A stretch of 64,000 bases of DNA from Alcanivorax sp. Its GTDB lineage: Bacteria; Pseudomonadota; Gammaproteobacteria; Pseudomonadales; Alcanivoracaceae. This document shows, piece after piece, positions 23,898 through 32,587 of the stretch. The notes beneath the pieces are model-generated. The model was not told the origin of the DNA, did not search any database, and saw only the letters and a program-made list of their open reading frames with translations. A program made the position numbers and the translations under genes. The stretch lies in contig CP051239.1 of assembly GCA_017794945.1 (NCBI GenBank), forward strand, positions 2,160,692 to 2,224,691. Direction: 5' to 3'. Every line of letters starts with the position of its first letter. Positions within the stretch are counted from its first letter, which is position 1.

Positions 23898-24296
23898 ATG
23901 ACGGAATTACACCCACGCCTGGCGGCGGACACCGGCGCCCTGGGCGAGACTGAACTGTGCTGGCTGCGCTGGATGCGTGATGCCCGTTTCCCCTGGCTGA
24001 TCGTGGTGCCCAAGCGCGACGGTCTGCGCGAGTGGCACCACCTGCCGGCGCCGGACCAGCAGCGGCTATTGTCGACCGTGAACCACCTGGCCGGGGAGCT
24101 GGAGAGGGTCACCGGCGCCGACAAGATCAATCTCGGCGCCCTCGGCAATCTGGTGCCGCAGCTGCACGTGCACATCATTGCCCGCTTTCGCGACGATCCC
24201 TGCTGGCCCGGGCCGGTGTGGGGGCAGGGCGAGCCGGTGCCGGTGGAGGGCACGCCGGACTGGCTGGCGCGGCTTGCGCTGCCCGAGGAGAGCTAG
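23898..24296 (+). CDS. HIT domain protein
   Basis: 132 residues from the ATG at 23898. The histidine-triad motif is QLHVHIIARF with H90 and H92; a nearby NLGALGN segment is the usual phosphate-contact region. HIT proteins hydrolyse nucleotide conjugates such as adenosine phosphoramidates or dinucleoside polyphosphates. The FPWLIVVPKRDGLREWHHL segment is characteristic of the proteobacterial branch. A GTG at 23880 is a possible earlier start. The CPXCG gene starts 3 bases downstream, so they are co-transcribed. Confidence 0.9.
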   Translation: MTELHPRLAADTGALGETELCWLRWMRDARFPWLIVVPKRDGLREWHHLPAPDQQRLLSTVNHLAGELERVTGADKINLGALGNLVPQLHVHIIARFRDDPCWPGPVWGQGEPVPVEGTPDWLARLALPEES

Positions 24297-24298
24297 AG

Positions 24299-24487
24299 AT
24301 GGAATTAATCGCGGTGGACGTGCAATGCCCCCATTGCTGGGAGCATTTCGAAGCGCTGGTGGACCCGTCCCAGGGGGATCAGGAATACGTGGAGGACTGC
24401 CACATCTGCTGCCGCCCCCTGGTGCTCACCGTCGACCTCACCGACCCCGAGGCGCCCTCGGTATCGGTGACGCCGGAAAACGACTGA
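24299..24487 (+). CDS. CPXCG motif cysteine-rich protein
   Basis: 62 residues starting directly after the HIT gene. Cysteines at 10, 13, 34, 37 and 38 (CPHC and CHICC) would bind one zinc ion in a small zinc ribbon, followed by an acidic strand (LVLTVDLTDPEAPSVSV). This matches the short CPXCG family of unknown function widespread in gammaproteobacteria. Convergent with the lipoprotein gene 9 bases further on. Confidence 0.88.
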   Translation: MELIAVDVQCPHCWEHFEALVDPSQGDQEYVEDCHICCRPLVLTVDLTDPEAPSVSVTPEND

Positions 24488-24496
24488 CGGGCCCGC

Positions 24497-25090
24497 TCAG
24501 GGGTTGTCGTTGCCGGCCAGGAAGGCCTGCATTTCCGGGTCGTTGAGCATCCGCTCGATGGAGCGGCTGAGGATGTCGTTGACCATTTCCTGGTTGCGCG
24601 CCGCCGACGGCGTAAAGGGCAGGTCGTGCTCCACGCTGCTCCTGTAAGTGCCCACATGGGTGGTTTCCCCGCGCCGGGCCTCGGCCACCAGCTCCAGGTT
24701 CAGGGTCACTTCGTTGACCACCGAGCCTTCTTCGGGGATGTATTCCAGTTTCTCCAGGCGCACTTCCAGGGTGGTGGCGTCTTCGCCCGGGTTAAAGGCG
24801 TTATAGCCCAGCGTCTGCAGCCCCTGGCGCACGGTTTCGGCGATCGCCGGGCGCAGGTCGTTGGCCGGCTGCACCAGGGAAGTGTCCTTGTACACACCGC
24901 CCCGCGAGCCGAATGCCTTGCGGTCACGGGAGTCCACCGCGATCACCTGCACCGGCTGGTTGTTGCCGCGGTTGGCGGGCTGCACTTCGGCGGTGGGTTT
25001 TACTTCGATCTGCTGGGGGCTGAGCGCGCAGCCGGTCAGCGACAGCGCCAGGGCGGCGCCGGTGAAAAGCGTGGTGAGGGTCGATTTCAT
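24497..25090 (-). CDS. YajG family lipoprotein
   Basis: 197 residues from the ATG at 25090, which begins a clear lipoprotein signal peptide (KSTLTTLFTGAALALSLTGC) with lipobox LTGC. The upstream extension to 25147 would spoil the signal. The mature part has the YajG pattern: VIAVDSRDRKAFGSRGG, NDLRPAIAETVRQGLQTLGY, LEVRLEKLEYIPEEG and a terminal NDILSRSIERMLNDPEM. YajG is an outer-membrane-associated lipoprotein of unknown function. It lies just downstream of ispB on the same strand with 59 bases between. Confidence 0.85.
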   Translation of the reverse strand: MKSTLTTLFTGAALALSLTGCALSPQQIEVKPTAEVQPANRGNNQPVQVIAVDSRDRKAFGSRGGVYKDTSLVQPANDLRPAIAETVRQGLQTLGYNAFNPGEDATTLEVRLEKLEYIPEEGSVVNEVTLNLELVAEARRGETTHVGTYRSSVEHDLPFTPSAARNQEMVNDILSRSIERMLNDPEMQAFLAGNDNP

Positions 25091-25149
25091 CCGTGTGGTC
25101 TCCGTAAGGGCGTTCACTGAAACGGGGTCTTGGTTCGACTCCATCAATT

Positions 25150-26121
25150 TTAGTGCGTTCGCTTCAAGGATTCTTCCGCCAGATTGTGGAGTGCGTCCTT
25201 GTAGCGGGAAGCGGGCACCGGCGCCAGCGCGTCCAGGGCCAGCCGGGTCTGCTCGGCGGCCCGGTCCACGGTGTAGCTGAGCCCGCCGCAGTCGTGCACG
25301 ATCTCGACGATCTGTTCCAACTGCTCCAGGCCGCCGGTGCGGATCGCGTCCTTGATCAGCCCGGCCTGCTCCGGGGCGCCGTGCTGGATGGCGTAAATCA
25401 GGGGCAGGGTGGGTTTGCCCTCGGCCAGGTCGTCGCCCACGTTCTTGCCGAGCTCATTGACGTCGCCCTGGTAGTCGAGCACGTCGTCGATCAGCTGGAA
25501 GGCGATGCCCAGATGGCGGCCAAAAGTGGCGAACGACTGGGAAAAGTCTGTTTCCGTGCGGGCGCCCAGCACCGCGCCGGTCTCCGCCGCCGACTCGAAC
25601 ATCTTGGCGGTCTTGTGGTGGATCACGCGCATGTAGCTAGGCTCGGTGGTGCTCGGGTCGCGGGTATTGATCAGCTGCAGCACCTCGCCCTCGGAGATGG
25701 TGTTGGTGCTCTGCGAGAGGATCTCCAGCAGGCGCTGATCGCGCAGCGCCACCATCAGCTGAAACGCCCGGGAAATCAGGAAGTCGCCCACCAGCACGCT
25801 GGCCGAGTTGCCCCAGACCGCGTTCACCGTGGGCCGGCCCCGGCGCAGGCTGGATTCGTCCACCACGTCGTCGTGGAGCAGGGTGGCGGTGTGCAAAAAT
25901 TCGATCACCGCCGCCACATCCACGTGCTGGGCGCCGGTGTAGCCGGATGCGCGGGCGCTCAGCAGCCCCACCAGCGGACGCAGACGTTTGCCGCCGGAGT
26001 CGACGATGTACTCCCCCACCTCGCGGATCAGCGGTACCTCGGTGTCCAGGTGACGGGTGATGAAGCGGTTCACCGCCTCGAAATCCTCGGCGACGACAGA
26101 GCTGATGGCCTTGAAATCCAT
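25150..26121 (-). CDS. ispB: Octaprenyl diphosphate synthase
   Basis: 323-residue trans-polyprenyl synthase. Both aspartate-rich motifs are present: LLHDDVVDESSLRRGRPT (first) and LIDDVLDYQGD (second), with the GGKRLRP substrate motif near the N-terminus. It adds isopentenyl units to farnesyl diphosphate to build the ubiquinone side chain. Position divergent from rplU is the conserved gammaproteobacterial arrangement and supports IspB over GGPP synthases. The residues before the first motif fit long-chain product enzymes. ATG at 26121. Confidence 0.95.
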   Translation of the reverse strand: MDFKAISSVVAEDFEAVNRFITRHLDTEVPLIREVGEYIVDSGGKRLRPLVGLLSARASGYTGAQHVDVAAVIEFLHTATLLHDDVVDESSLRRGRPTVNAVWGNSASVLVGDFLISRAFQLMVALRDQRLLEILSQSTNTISEGEVLQLINTRDPSTTEPSYMRVIHHKTAKMFESAAETGAVLGARTETDFSQSFATFGRHLGIAFQLIDDVLDYQGDVNELGKNVGDDLAEGKPTLPLIYAIQHGAPEQAGLIKDAIRTGGLEQLEQIVEIVHDCGGLSYTVDRAAEQTRLALDALAPVPASRYKDALHNLAEESLKRTH

Positions 26122-26239
26122 GAAGTAGCTATCCGGCTAAAAAGGGGCGGTAAACAGCGGGCAATGCTAGCAGCGGGGCCCCGCCAGTCAAGAAAACCCG
26201 GCCACCGGAAGGTCGCTGTAAAAGCCGTGTCATGCGGGC

Positions 26240-26268
26240 TTGAGGCGCATCAACCTTTAGCGTACACT
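26240..26268 (+). promoter_or_regulatory. Sigma-70 promoter of rplU-rpmA
   Basis: TTGAGG (26240-26245) and TACACT (26263-26268) with a 17-base spacer. Transcription would start near 26275, giving a leader of about 85 bases before rplU. Confidence 0.65.
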
Positions 26269-26361
26269 TCGCGACCCGATTTAATCATCCCACGGGCACC
26301 GAAAGCGACCGCCTGATGTCAGGGCCGGGTCCGCCCAAGAGGAACCATCTGGAGCAAGTAG

Positions 26362-26673
26362 ATGTACGCAGTCATCAAAACGGGTGGCAAGCAGTACCGC
26401 GTTGAAGAGGGTGACACCCTGCGCGTGGAGAAGATCGAAGTGGCCACCGGTGAATCCGTGGACTTTGATCAGGTGCTGCTGGTCGCCGACGGCGACGACG
26501 TGAAGGTCGGCCAGCCGCTGCTGGAAGGCGCCAAGGTCACCGCCGAAGTGGTTGAGCAGGGCCGTCACAAGAAGGTTAAGATTGTGAAGTTCCGCCGCCG
26601 CAAGCACTCCCGCAAGCAGCAGGGCCATCGCCAGTGGTACACTGCGGTGAAAATCACCGGGATCCAGGGCTGA
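26362..26673 (+). CDS. rplU: 50S ribosomal protein L21
   Basis: 103 residues, normal length for bL21. [18 protein letters not shown] at the start and the C-terminal [18 protein letters not shown] stretch ([18 protein letters not shown]) are unmistakable. Part of the rplU-rpmA unit, with rpmA 26 bases downstream. A rplU promoter is visible upstream. Confidence 0.98.
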   Translation: MYAVIKTGGKQYRVEEGDTLRVEKIEVATGESVDFDQVLLVADGDDVKVGQPLLEGAKVTAEVVEQGRHKKVKIVKFRRRKHSRKQQGHRQWYTAVKITGIQG

Positions 26674-26699
26674 TCCGGACGCAACGAGAGGATTGAAAC

Positions 26700-26960
26700 A
26701 TGGCACATAAAAAAGCCGGTGGTAGTACTCGTAACGGTCGCGACTCGGAAAGTAAACGCCTTGGCGTGAAGCGCTTCGGCGGCCAGGTCGTTCAGGCCGG
26801 CGAAATCATCGTTCGCCAGCGCGGCACCCGTTTCCACCCCGGAGTGAACACCGGGATTGGCAAGGACCACACCATCTTCGCCAAGGAAGCCGGACGCGTG
26901 AAGTTCGAAGTCAAAGGCCCGCTCAGCCGCAAATACGTGGTGATCGAGCCCGTGGCCTGA
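26700..26960 (+). CDS. rpmA: 50S ribosomal protein L27
   Basis: 86 residues, the usual length for bL27. [19 protein letters not shown] and the [10 protein letters not shown] segment are diagnostic. It is next to the peptidyl transferase centre in the ribosome. The N-terminus begins directly with AHKKAGG, without the cleavable extension seen in some Firmicutes. GAGAGGA precedes the ATG. A strong terminator follows. Confidence 0.98.
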   Translation: MAHKKAGGSTRNGRDSESKRLGVKRFGGQVVQAGEIIVRQRGTRFHPGVNTGIGKDHTIFAKEAGRVKFEVKGPLSRKYVVIEPVA

Positions 26961-26980
26961 TCCCTCCGGGATCTGAAAAA

Positions 26981-27013
26981 GCCCCGCGAGGCTCGCGCCC
27001 GCGGGGCTTTTTT
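26981..27013 (+). terminator. Rho-independent terminator of rplU-rpmA
   Basis: GCCCCGC at 26981-26987 pairs with GCGGGGC at 27001-27007, followed by six T. It ends 1 base before the structured repeat at 27015. Confidence 0.9.
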
Positions 27014-27014
27014 G

Positions 27015-27089
27015 TGGCCGCCTTCCCTGGCGGCCACCCTTCGGGCCGTCGCTGGCGCGACGTCAAAAATCGCTCCTGGCGATTTTTTG
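27015..27089 (+). repeat. Four-hairpin intergenic element, copy A
   Basis: About 75 bases that recur at 62027-62101. Four consecutive hairpins: TGGCCGCC/GGCGGCCA (27015-27022 with 27029-27036), CCC/GGG around TTC (27037-27045), CGTCGC/GCGACG with loop TGGC (27047-27062), and AAAAATCGC/GCGATTTTT (27065-27073 with 27079-27087). Most differences from copy B keep the stems paired. It lies between the rpmA terminator and obgE. The last hairpin resembles a bidirectional terminator. It could be a repeated palindromic element or a structured RNA. Confidence 0.8.
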
Positions 27090-27128
27090 TGAGCGACCGG
27101 GCGCCCTACGTTAGAATGCCTCCTTTAA

Positions 27129-28328
<1,200 letters not shown>

Positions 28329-28363
28329 TCGGCCATCACTCTACTGAAAGCGGGAAAGGCACC

Positions 28364-29470
28364 ATGGCGCAACGCGCACGCTGGGTAATCAAGATTGGCA
28401 GCGCTCTGCTCACCAACGACGGCCGCGGCCTGGACCGGGACCTGATGCAGGTCTGGGTGGACCGCATGGTGGCCCTGCGCGAGCGCGGCATCGACGTCAT
28501 GGTGGTGTCCTCCGGCGCGGTGGCCGAGGGCATGACCCGGCTGGGCTGGGCGCGCCGCCCGGACTCCGTGCATCAGCTGCAGGCCGCCGCCGCCGTCGGC
28601 CAGATGGGGCTGGTGCAGGCCTGGGAGTCCTGCTTCCAGAAGCATCGGCTGCACACCGCCCAGGTGCTGCTCACCCACGACGATCTCTCCGACCGCAAGC
28701 GCTACCTGAACGCGCGCAGCACCCTGCTGACGCTGCTGGGCTTTTCCGTGGTGCCGGTGGTCAACGAAAACGACACCGTGGTCACCGACGAAATCCGCTT
28801 CGGCGATAACGACACCCTGGCCGCCCTGGTGGCCAACCTGGTGGAGGCCGAGCGGCTGGTGATCCTCACCGACCAGGACGGTCTGTTCGACGCCGACCCC
28901 CGCCAGAACCCGGCGGCGCGCCTGATTCCCAGCGCCCGCGCCTCCGACCCGGCCCTGGCCGCCATGGCCGGCGGTGGCGGCTCCGGGCTGGGCCGGGGCG
29001 GCATGATCACCAAGGTGCGCGCGGCGTCGCTGGCGGCGCGCTCGGGCACCATGACCACCATTGCCTCCGGGCGCCGCCCGGAGGTGCTCACCGAGCTGGT
29101 GGATGGTCAGGCCCCGGGCACCACGCTGTTGCCGGACACTTCACCGATGAACGCCCGCAAACAGTGGCTGGCCGGCCACCTGCGCATGCGCGGCCGGCTG
29201 ATTCTCGACGACGGCGCCGCGCGGCGTCTGCGTGACGCCGGTTCCAGCCTGCTGCCGGTGGGGGTGGTGGATGTGTTTGGCCAGTTTTCGCGCGGTGAGA
29301 TGGTGGCCTGCGAGGATCGGCACGGCGAGCGCGTTGCCTGCGGCCTGGTCAACTACGACGCCGCCGACGCCCGCCGCCTGTGCGGCAAGAAGAGCCATGA
29401 GATCGCCGACGTGCTGGGCTTTATGAACGAGGAAGAGCTGATCCACCGGGACAATATGGTGGTTCTGTAG
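28364..29470 (+). CDS. proB: Glutamate 5-kinase
   Basis: 368 residues. The amino acid kinase domain (about 1-260) shows [18 protein letters not shown], the SSGAVAEGM glycine-rich segment, NENDTV and the [19 protein letters not shown] phosphate-binding region. A C-terminal PUA domain (about 280-368) is present, as in most proteobacteria. It catalyses the first step of proline synthesis, phosphorylating glutamate with ATP, and is usually inhibited by proline. It follows obgE by 35 bases, in the conserved order. A bidirectional terminator follows. Confidence 0.96.
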   Translation: MAQRARWVIKIGSALLTNDGRGLDRDLMQVWVDRMVALRERGIDVMVVSSGAVAEGMTRLGWARRPDSVHQLQAAAAVGQMGLVQAWESCFQKHRLHTAQVLLTHDDLSDRKRYLNARSTLLTLLGFSVVPVVNENDTVVTDEIRFGDNDTLAALVANLVEAERLVILTDQDGLFDADPRQNPAARLIPSARASDPALAAMAGGGGSGLGRGGMITKVRAASLAARSGTMTTIASGRRPEVLTELVDGQAPGTTLLPDTSPMNARKQWLAGHLRMRGRLILDDGAARRLRDAGSSLLPVGVVDVFGQFSRGEMVACEDRHGERVACGLVNYDAADARRLCGKKSHEIADVLGFMNEEELIHRDNMVVL

Positions 29471-29493
29471 CCCGGAGGTGGACTTTCAGGCAT

Positions 29494-29522
29494 AAAAAAA
29501 CCGGCCCGAGGCCGGTTTTTTT
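29494..29522. terminator. Bidirectional terminator between proB and rpsT
   Basis: CCGGCC-CGA-GGCCGG (29501-29515) with A7 before and T7 after, so it can serve both convergent genes. Confidence 0.9.
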
Positions 29523-29541
29523 AGCGAACGCGTTCGATCAA

Positions 29542-29808
29542 TCAGGCTGCCATGGCCTTGATCTTGGCGTTCAGGCGGCTCTTGTGACGAGCGGATTTGT
29601 TCGGGTGGAACTTACCCTTCTGGGTGGCCTTATCCAGCACCGAGGTCGCCTTTTGGTACGCTTGCTGAGCGGCGCCTTGGTCGCCGGACGCAATGGCCGC
29701 GTTCACCTTCTTGAGGTACGTACGCACCATGGAACGCATCGCTGCGTTGTGCTTACGACGCTGTTCCGCCTGACGCGCGCGCTTGCGTGCTTGCGGTGAG
29801 TTAGCCAA
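29542..29808 (-). CDS. rpsT: 30S ribosomal protein S20
   Basis: 88 residues starting from TTG at 29808, which reads (M)ANSPQARKRARQAEQRR. The Shine-Dalgarno AGGAGCAGG lies just upstream, and a UUG start is known for rpsT of E. coli, where it is part of its translational self-control. The longer frame to 29901 has no support and runs through the promoter. The protein is short, basic and helical as expected for bS20. The codon choice suggests that the same autoregulation exists here. Confidence 0.97.
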   Translation of the reverse strand: MANSPQARKRARQAEQRRKHNAAMRSMVRTYLKKVNAAIASGDQGAAQQAYQKATSVLDKATQKGKFHPNKSARHKSRLNAKIKAMAA

Positions 29809-29900
29809 GGTCCTGCTCCTATATATAAATCGGTAATTCGATGGTGATAATCGATTAGGACCGGGCGGATGCTGCCGTTGGCCGGTCCTGAAGACGCGCA

Positions 29901-29929
29901 ACTATGCCGATCCGGGTCCGGATTGTCAA
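29901..29929 (-). promoter_or_regulatory. Sigma-70 promoter of rpsT
   Basis: On the minus strand TTGACA (29929-29924), 17 bases, then CATAGT (29906-29901). A perfect -35 hexamer. The start codon follows about 92 bases downstream. Confidence 0.75.
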
Positions 29930-30000
29930 TCCCCGGGGCGGGCCTGTGGCGGTGGCGGCGGGCTTTGGTTACTCTTGGCCGGTTTTTGGGAGGCGCCGGG

Positions 30001-31575
30001 ATGGACGAGCAGGAAACAGCGGGTAAAAAGGGCGGTTTGCTGGCTTCGACCCTGGTGGTGAGCAGCATGACGCTGCTGTCCCGGGTGCTGGGGCTGGTGC
30101 GCGACGTGGTGCTGGCACGGCTGCTGGGCGCCTCGGCGGGCACCGACGCCTTCTTCGTGGCGTTCCGCATTCCGAATTTCCTGCGCCGCCTGTTCGCCGA
30201 GGGCGCCTTCAACCAGGCCTTCGTGCCGGTGCTCAGCGAATACCGCACCCGCCAGCGCGACGAGGGCAGCGTTGCCGCCACCAAGGCGCTGATCGACCGG
30301 GTCGCCGGCACCCTGGGCGGTACCCTGACGTTGATCACGCTGATCGGGGTGCTGGCGGCGCCGCTGTTGATCTGGCTGTTCGCCCCCGGCTTCGGCGACG
30401 ATCCGCACAAGCGCGCCCTGGCGGTGGAAATGCTGCGGCTCACCTTTCCATACCTGTTTTTCATCTCGCTGACCGCCTTTGCCGGCGCCATTCTCAACAC
30501 CTGGAACCGCTTCGCGGTGCCGGCGTTCACGCCGGTGCTGCTTAATCTCAGCCTGATCGGCAGTGCCCTTTACCTGGCGCCGCAGTTCGCCGAGGGGCGC
30601 ATGGCGGTGGCGCTGGCCTGGGGCGTGCTGATCGCCGGCACCGTTCAGTTGCTGTTCCAATTGCCGTTCCTGGCCCGCCTCAATTTGATGCCGGTGCCGC
30701 GCATGGCCTGGCGCGACGAGGGGGTGCGCCGCATTCTGCGCCTGATGGCGCCGGCCATGTTCGGTGTGTCCGTGAGCCAGATCAATCTGCTGCTGGACAC
30801 GGTGTTGGCGTCGCTGCTGGAAACCGGCTCGGTGACCTGGCTGTACTACTCCGACCGGCTGGTGGAGCTGCCCCTGGGCGTGTTCGCCATCGCCATCGGC
30901 ACGGTGATCCTGCCCAGCCTGTCCGGCAAGCACGCCGGCGACGACCCGCAAGCGTTCAGCCGCACGCTGGACTGGGCGTTGAAACTGGTGCTGCTGATTG
31001 GCGTGCCGGCGGCGCTGGCGCTGGCGGTGATCGCCGAGCCGCTGCTGGCGACCCTGTTCAACCACGGGGAGTTCGGCGCCAACGACGTGCTGCGCTCGGC
31101 GGAATCCCTGCGCGCTTACAGCGCCGGTTTGTTGGCGTTCATGCTGATCAAGATTCTGGCGCCGGGCTATTTCGCCCGTCAGGACACCCGCACGCCGGTG
31201 AAAATCGGCATTATCGCCATGGTCGCCAACATGGCCTTGAACCTGGCGTTGATCTGGCCGCTGCAGCACGCCGGTCTGGCGCTGGCGACCTCGCTCTCGG
31301 CCTGGCTGAATGCCGGTTTGCTGTATCTGGGGTTGCGTCGCGGGCGGGTATACCTGCCGATGAAAGGCTGGTGGAAGCATTGGTTGCGCCTAGCGCTGGC
31401 CGGCGGTGCCATGGCCGCGGCGATCTACTGGCTGGCACGGCAGGCCACGGTGTGGCTGAATGGTCCGCTGTGGGACCGGATTCTCTGGCTGGGCCTGATC
31501 GTGGCGGCGGGATTGGCGGTTTATCTGCTCGCCTTGCTGATTCTTGGCCTCAGACCTCGCCACTTGCGCCGATGA
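30001..31575 (+). CDS. murJ: Lipid II flippase MurJ
   Basis: 524 residues from the ATG at 30001, after GGGAGG. About 14 membrane helices are expected of MurJ and the hydrophobic pattern fits. Diagnostic wording is STLVVSSMTLLSRVLGLVRDVVLARLLGAS and FRIPNFLRRLFAEGAFNQAFVPVLSEY, containing the conserved arginines of the central cavity. It transports lipid-linked peptidoglycan precursor across the inner membrane. It diverges from rpsT and is followed by ribF 73 bases downstream. Confidence 0.97.
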   Translation: MDEQETAGKKGGLLASTLVVSSMTLLSRVLGLVRDVVLARLLGASAGTDAFFVAFRIPNFLRRLFAEGAFNQAFVPVLSEYRTRQRDEGSVAATKALIDRVAGTLGGTLTLITLIGVLAAPLLIWLFAPGFGDDPHKRALAVEMLRLTFPYLFFISLTAFAGAILNTWNRFAVPAFTPVLLNLSLIGSALYLAPQFAEGRMAVALAWGVLIAGTVQLLFQLPFLARLNLMPVPRMAWRDEGVRRILRLMAPAMFGVSVSQINLLLDTVLASLLETGSVTWLYYSDRLVELPLGVFAIAIGTVILPSLSGKHAGDDPQAFSRTLDWALKLVLLIGVPAALALAVIAEPLLATLFNHGEFGANDVLRSAESLRAYSAGLLAFMLIKILAPGYFARQDTRTPVKIGIIAMVANMALNLALIWPLQHAGLALATSLSAWLNAGLLYLGLRRGRVYLPMKGWWKHWLRLALAGGAMAAAIYWLARQATVWLNGPLWDRILWLGLIVAAGLAVYLLALLILGLRPRHLRR

Positions 31576-31648
31576 TTCCTATAATCGGCCCTCTTTTCTC
31601 CCGCGTGCCGGCAAAAGGCCGGCGGGGCGGGAACCTGACGAGGGCGGA

Positions 31649-32587
31649 ATGCGACTGATTCGCGGCATTCACAATCTGCGGGCGAGCCACCGGGGCTGCG
31701 TCGCCACCATCGGCAACTTCGATGGCGTCCATCTGGGGCATCAACGGATTCTCGATCAGGTGATCGACGAGGCCAGGGCGCGTGGCAAGCTGGCCACGGT
31801 GATGCTGTTCGAACCCCAGCCGCAGGAATTTTTCTGCCCGGACCAGGCCCCGGCGCGGCTCAACAGCCTGCGTGACAAGCTCATCGCGCTGCGCGATTAC
31901 GGCGTCGATCAGGTGTTGTGCGCCCGGTTCAATGAGTCCTTTCGCAGCCTCACCGCCGAGGCGTTCGTGCGCGATCTGCTGGTCGAGGGCCTGGGCATTG
32001 ACTATCTGGTGGTGGGCGACGACTTCCGCTTCGGCCGTGGCCGCGATGGGGATTTCGATTACCTGAAACAGGCCGGCGAGCGGTTTGGTTTTCAGGTCAC
32101 CGACACGCCGACCTGCGAAGTGGATGGCGAGCGGGTGTCCAGCACGCGGGTGCGCGCGGCGTTGGAGCAGGGCGATTTTCGCCTGGCCGAACGCCTGCTG
32201 GGGCGGCCTTATACAATCAGTGGCCGGGTGCGCCACGGCGACAAGCTGGGCCGCACCCTGGATGTGCCGACGGTGAATCTGGCCCTGAAGCGGCCCGTGT
32301 CGCCGCTGCATGGCGTGTTCGCGGTGCGGGTGTCCGGCGCCGGGCTCGAGGACCATCCGGGCGCCGCCAATATGGGCACGCGGCCGTCGGTGGACGGCCA
32401 GGAAAACCGCCTGGAAGTGCATCTGCTTGATTTTCAGGGTGATCTGTACGACGCGCATCTGAGCGTCGCGTTTCATCATTTCGTGCGGCCGGAAGAAAAA
32501 TTCGACGGCCTCGACGAACTCAAGGCCGCCATGTGGCGGGATCTGGAACAGGTACAAGCCTTTTTGGACCAAGACGACGGACTATGA
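31649..32587 (+). CDS. ribF: Bifunctional riboflavin kinase/FAD synthetase
   Basis: 312 residues from the ATG at 31649. The N-terminal adenylyltransferase domain begins with [16 protein letters not shown] and includes the [12 protein letters not shown] segment and SSTRVRAAL. The C-terminal riboflavin kinase domain has [20 protein letters not shown] (GxxxxPTxN). It converts riboflavin to FMN and then FAD. Its stop overlaps the start of ileS as ATGA, so the two are translationally coupled. Confidence 0.96.
   Translation: MRLIRGIHNLRASHRGCVATIGNFDGVHLGHQRILDQVIDEARARGKLATVMLFEPQPQEFFCPDQAPARLNSLRDKLIALRDYGVDQVLCARFNESFRSLTAEAFVRDLLVEGLGIDYLVVGDDFRFGRGRDGDFDYLKQAGERFGFQVTDTPTCEVDGERVSSTRVRAALEQGDFRLAERLLGRPYTISGRVRHGDKLGRTLDVPTVNLALKRPVSPLHGVFAVRVSGAGLEDHPGAANMGTRPSVDGQENRLEVHLLDFQGDLYDAHLSVAFHHFVRPEEKFDGLDELKAAMWRDLEQVQAFLDQDDGL

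Noticed and set aside
29926..31380. 484-codon minus-strand frame opposite murJ
   Set aside because: Gln/His/Arg-rich antisense of a membrane protein gene.
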